From assembly GCA_965657165.1 (NCBI GenBank), contig CBFHNG010000002.1, positions 1 through 64,000 on the forward strand: a DNA stretch of 64,000 nucleotides. Reading direction: 5' to 3'. The translations under genes were made by a program, and so were the position numbers. Below the pieces are notes generated by a model. It was not told the DNA's origin. It did no database searches and saw only the letters and a program-made list of their open reading frames with translations. This document shows positions 61,479 through 64,000 of this stretch, one piece after another. Position 1 is the first letter of the stretch. Every line of letters begins with the position of its first letter. The stretch comes from UBA3537 sp965657165 (lineage in GTDB: Bacteria > Bacteroidota > Bacteroidia > Flavobacteriales > Flavobacteriaceae).

Positions 61479-62513
61479 TTAAATGGTTTTTAAGACTTGG
61501 ATTAATTTTAAATTTTCATCTGATGTTCCAACTGTTATTCTTAAACAATGATCACATAATGGTTGTCCATGACGATTTCTGACAATTATACCTTTTGCTA
61601 TTAATTGGGAATACCGCTTGATAGCATCATCAACACGGATTAGTACAAAATTCGCATCTGATGGGAAAATTGTTTTTACGAAAGATAAATTCTTAAGGTT
61701 TTGAATCAATTTTTCACGTTCGGATAATATAATATCAATTTGCTTTTTTGTGTTTTCTTGGTTTGAAATCCCTTCAAATGCTGCATTTTGAGTCAATAAA
61801 TTGATATTGTAAGGGGGTTTAATTTTATTTAAAACAGCAATAATTTCTGTAGAAGCATAACAAATTCCAAGACGAATACCTGCAAGAGCATATGCTTTTG
61901 ACAAAGTTTGAGTCACCACCAAGTTAGGAAACTCTGGTAAACGCTCAATCCAGCTCTTAGCATCTGTAAAATCAATATAGGCCTCATCAATTACGACCAG
62001 ACCACCAAAAGCTTTTAAAATAACCTCTATGGCTTTTGTATCTAAAAGATTTCCCGAGGGATTGTTTGGCGAACATATAAAAATCATCTTCGTATTTGGT
62101 TGAATTGCTTTTAGAACATCATCCATTTTGATTTGAAACTTAGAATTTAGTGTAACCAAATGATTTTCAATTGCATTTAAATTTGCTAAAACCCCATACA
62201 TGCCATAGGTTGGTGTAAGCGTCAACACTGCATCTTGGTTGGGTTCACAAAAAGCCCTTAATAATAAATCCAACACTTCATCGCTTCCATTCCCCAATAA
62301 AATTTGATTTGGCAATACTTGTTTTAGTGTTGCAAGTTTAGTTTTTAAAAGAACTTGCTGCGGATCTGGATAGCGGTTTAAATCATTTTGAAATGGACTT
62401 TCATTAGCATCCAAAAATACAAGGTTGTGGTCTTGACTCTGAAACTCGTCACGTGCGGATGAATAGGGCTTCATCGCTGCCACACATGGTCTAATTAACG
62501 CTTTAAGATTCAT
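61479..62513 (-). CDS. hisC: Histidinol-phosphate aminotransferase
   Basis: PLP transaminase of fold type I that forms histidinol phosphate. The 344 residues have the Schiff-base Lys206 in TQTLSKAYALAG, LGNGSDEVLDLL near 73-84 and SPNNPSGNLL near 148-157. It overlaps hisD by 11 bp, with 2 bp before hisB. Confidence 0.95.
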   Translation of the reverse strand: MNLKALIRPCVAAMKPYSSARDEFQSQDHNLVFLDANESPFQNDLNRYPDPQQVLLKTKLATLKQVLPNQILLGNGSDEVLDLLLRAFCEPNQDAVLTLTPTYGMYGVLANLNAIENHLVTLNSKFQIKMDDVLKAIQPNTKMIFICSPNNPSGNLLDTKAIEVILKAFGGLVVIDEAYIDFTDAKSWIERLPEFPNLVVTQTLSKAYALAGIRLGICYASTEIIAVLNKIKPPYNINLLTQNAAFEGISNQENTKKQIDIILSEREKLIQNLKNLSFVKTIFPSDANFVLIRVDDAIKRYSQLIAKGIIVRNRHGQPLCDHCLRITVGTSDENLKLIQVLKTI

Positions 62514-63795
62514 TTTTAAGTGTTTTTAAACGAATAGAAACTGCATTTTTATGTGCTGAAAGACCCTCAGCTTCGGCCATGAGCTCAATTGTTGGTCCCA
62601 GATCTAAAAGTCCTTCTTTTGTAATTTCTTGAAAAGTGATGCTCTTTAAAAAACTATCAAGATTGACACCAGAGTACGCTTTAGCATATCCATTTGTGGG
62701 CAACGTATGATTGGTGCCTGAGGCATAATCTCCAGCACTTTCGGGAGTATAATCACCAATAAATACCGATCCTACATTTTTCACTTTATTGATATAAAAT
62801 GTATTATCAGAGGTTGAAATAATATAGTGCTCTGGACCATAAAAATTGATGAGTTCTGCTGCTGTTTCTTTATTTGAACAATAAATTAATTTCATGTTTT
62901 CGAGGGCTTTTTCGATAATGGTTTTTCTATTCAATGCTTGTGTTTGCTCTTGAACTTCAAATAAAACAGCCTCTAAAAGGTCAAGATCTGTTGATACTAA
63001 AACCACTTGACTGTCAATACCGTGCTCTGCTTGACTTAACAGATCTGATGCTACAAAAGAAGGTGTTGCAGATGCATCGGCCATCACCAACAATTCACTT
63101 GGACCAGCTGGCATATCAATGGCGACGCCAAATTTGGTAGCAGCTTGTTTTGCGGCAGTAACATATTGATTTCCTGGGCCAAATAATTTATTCACCTTGG
63201 GAATTGTAGCTGTTCCAAAGGTCATTCCTGCAATAGCTTGTATGCCACCAACCTTAAATATTTTTTCTATTCCACAAAGGGCAGCGGTATATAGTATTTC
63301 ATTGGCAACAGCTCCAGAAGTATTTGGAGGAGTGCATATAACTATAGAAGTACAACCTGCAATTTGTGCTGGAATAGCCAGCATCAAAACTGTTGAAAAC
63401 AATGGTGCTGTTCCACCAGGAATGTATAGCCCAACAGACTCAATTGGACGTTTTTCTTGCCAACAACGGACTCCAACTTGAGTTTGTACATCAACACGAC
63501 TGGTTTTTTGAGCTTTATGAAAAGTTTCAATGTTTGACTTTGCTTTTATGATTGCCTCTTTGAGTTTTGGAGAGATGGCTTTTTCAGCCGCTTCAATCTC
63601 AGATTTTGAAACTTTTAGATCATAAATATCTACTTTATCAAATGCTTTTGTGTAGTGTTTTAGAGCATTATCGCCTTGGTCTTGAACAGCCTCAAAAACA
63701 TCATTAACAACTTCATCAAGAGCATCGCTATTTTGTATTGGACGACTTAAAATAACATCCCATTTTTCAGGTTTTGGATTTTTTATAATTGCCAT
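62503..63795 (-). CDS. hisD: Histidinol dehydrogenase
   Basis: Zinc enzyme that oxidises histidinol to histidine in two NAD-dependent steps, the last of the pathway. The 430 residues include GLYIPGGTAPLFSTVLM near 117-133, KLFGPGNQYVTAAKQ near 193-207 and DMPAGPSELLVMAD near 217-230; the zinc site falls in LSQAEHGIDSQ. The start codon shares one base with the hisG stop. Confidence 0.96.
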   Translation of the reverse strand: MAIIKNPKPEKWDVILSRPIQNSDALDEVVNDVFEAVQDQGDNALKHYTKAFDKVDIYDLKVSKSEIEAAEKAISPKLKEAIIKAKSNIETFHKAQKTSRVDVQTQVGVRCWQEKRPIESVGLYIPGGTAPLFSTVLMLAIPAQIAGCTSIVICTPPNTSGAVANEILYTAALCGIEKIFKVGGIQAIAGMTFGTATIPKVNKLFGPGNQYVTAAKQAATKFGVAIDMPAGPSELLVMADASATPSFVASDLLSQAEHGIDSQVVLVSTDLDLLEAVLFEVQEQTQALNRKTIIEKALENMKLIYCSNKETAAELINFYGPEHYIISTSDNTFYINKVKNVGSVFIGDYTPESAGDYASGTNHTLPTNGYAKAYSGVNLDSFLKSITFQEITKEGLLDLGPTIELMAEAEGLSAHKNAVSIRLKTLKNES

Positions 63796-64000
63796 TAGAG
63801 TACCATTTTTTCAATTGGACAAATAAGAATACCTTCTGCACCATTGTGTTTTAAATCATCAATGATATCCCAAAACTGGTGCTGATTTATAACACTATGT
63901 ACAGAACTCCACCCTGATTTTGCTAACGGTAAAACTGTAGGGCTTTTCATGCCTGGAAGAATCTTTATGATATTTTCTAAACTATTATTTGGTGCGTTCA
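63795..64000 (-). CDS. hisG: ATP phosphoribosyltransferase, C-terminal part (cut by window edge)
   Basis: The last 67 codons of an ORF that runs off the right edge. The visible part matches the C-terminal regulatory domain of long-form HisG: ENIIKILPGMKSPTVLPLA, then GWSSVHSVINQHQFWDIIDD and the end GAEGILICPIEKMVL. This domain binds histidine for feedback inhibition. HisG is the first enzyme, and its place ahead of hisD fits a hisG-first operon whose promoter lies outside the window. Confidence 0.93.
   Translation of the reverse strand, partial: NAPNNSLENIIKILPGMKSPTVLPLAKSGWSSVHSVINQHQFWDIIDDLKHNGAEGILICPIEKMVL

Overview
The window is one contiguous, gene-dense stretch of a low-GC Bacteroidota chromosome, most likely family Flavobacteriaceae. 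The main signs are an LpxC-FabZ fusion gene, the type IX secretion regulator PorX, fused HisB and HisIE enzymes, many short flavobacterial lipoproteins and families (DUF4294, CIA30, short LuxC-like reductase), and starts that mostly lack a Shine-Dalgarno sequence but are preceded by the Bacteroidota -7 element TAnnTTTG. No rRNA, tRNA, CRISPR array, insertion sequence or prophage was seen, and the region reads as core genome with a few accessory genes.

Layout. 1-3036: a truncated membrane protein, a DUF937 protein, and serC-serA ending at a strong hairpin terminator. 3138-5518: LuxC-like acyl-CoA reductase, a divergent 2x[4Fe-4S] ferredoxin, and an isolated tail-anchored glycosyltransferase. 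5740-11525: ychF, then topoisomerase IV (parE-parC). 11522-13741: a small lipoprotein and an XRE regulator, divergent from an M14 carboxypeptidase across an operator-rich spacer. 13807-18181: Lrp/AsnC regulator, aroB, proline dehydrogenase, alanine dehydrogenase. 18226-21527: porX-tsaE, divergent from an HD phosphohydrolase. 21553-27211: lipid A cluster lpxD, lpxC-fabZ, lpxA, efp and a second lpxD-like gene, then sucD with its own promoter. 27301-29224: an accessory pair of predicted lipoproteins, one serpin-like and one with a ClpP/crotonase-like domain. 29366-34428: ABC-F ATPase, dnaN, SAM hydrolase, phoH. 34438-41954: purC, an acyltransferase, acetyl-CoA synthetase, a hydrolase, Nudix, M42 peptidase, DUF4294. 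41987-42187: a candidate small transcription unit with tandem repeats, promoter and terminator. 42186-47884: ZIP transporter, two methyltransferases, a helicase, CIA30 and lipoprotein genes. 48075-54801: the branched-chain amino acid operon ilvD-B-N-C-A. 54952-56856: DUF3817, MscS and a small protein. 56866-64000: truA and the histidine operon hisG-D-C-B-H-A-F-IE, read leftwards, with hisG cut by the window edge.

Biosynthesis dominates: serine, the shikimate entry step, isoleucine/valine, histidine, purine and lipid A genes sit in tight runs with gaps of a few bases or overlaps. The points most worth a second look are the serpin-like/ClpP-like lipoprotein pair, the candidate small RNA or micro-ORF unit near 42.1 kb, the palindromic operators around the XRE regulator, and the ABC-F protein in which exactly one composite ATP site is degenerate.
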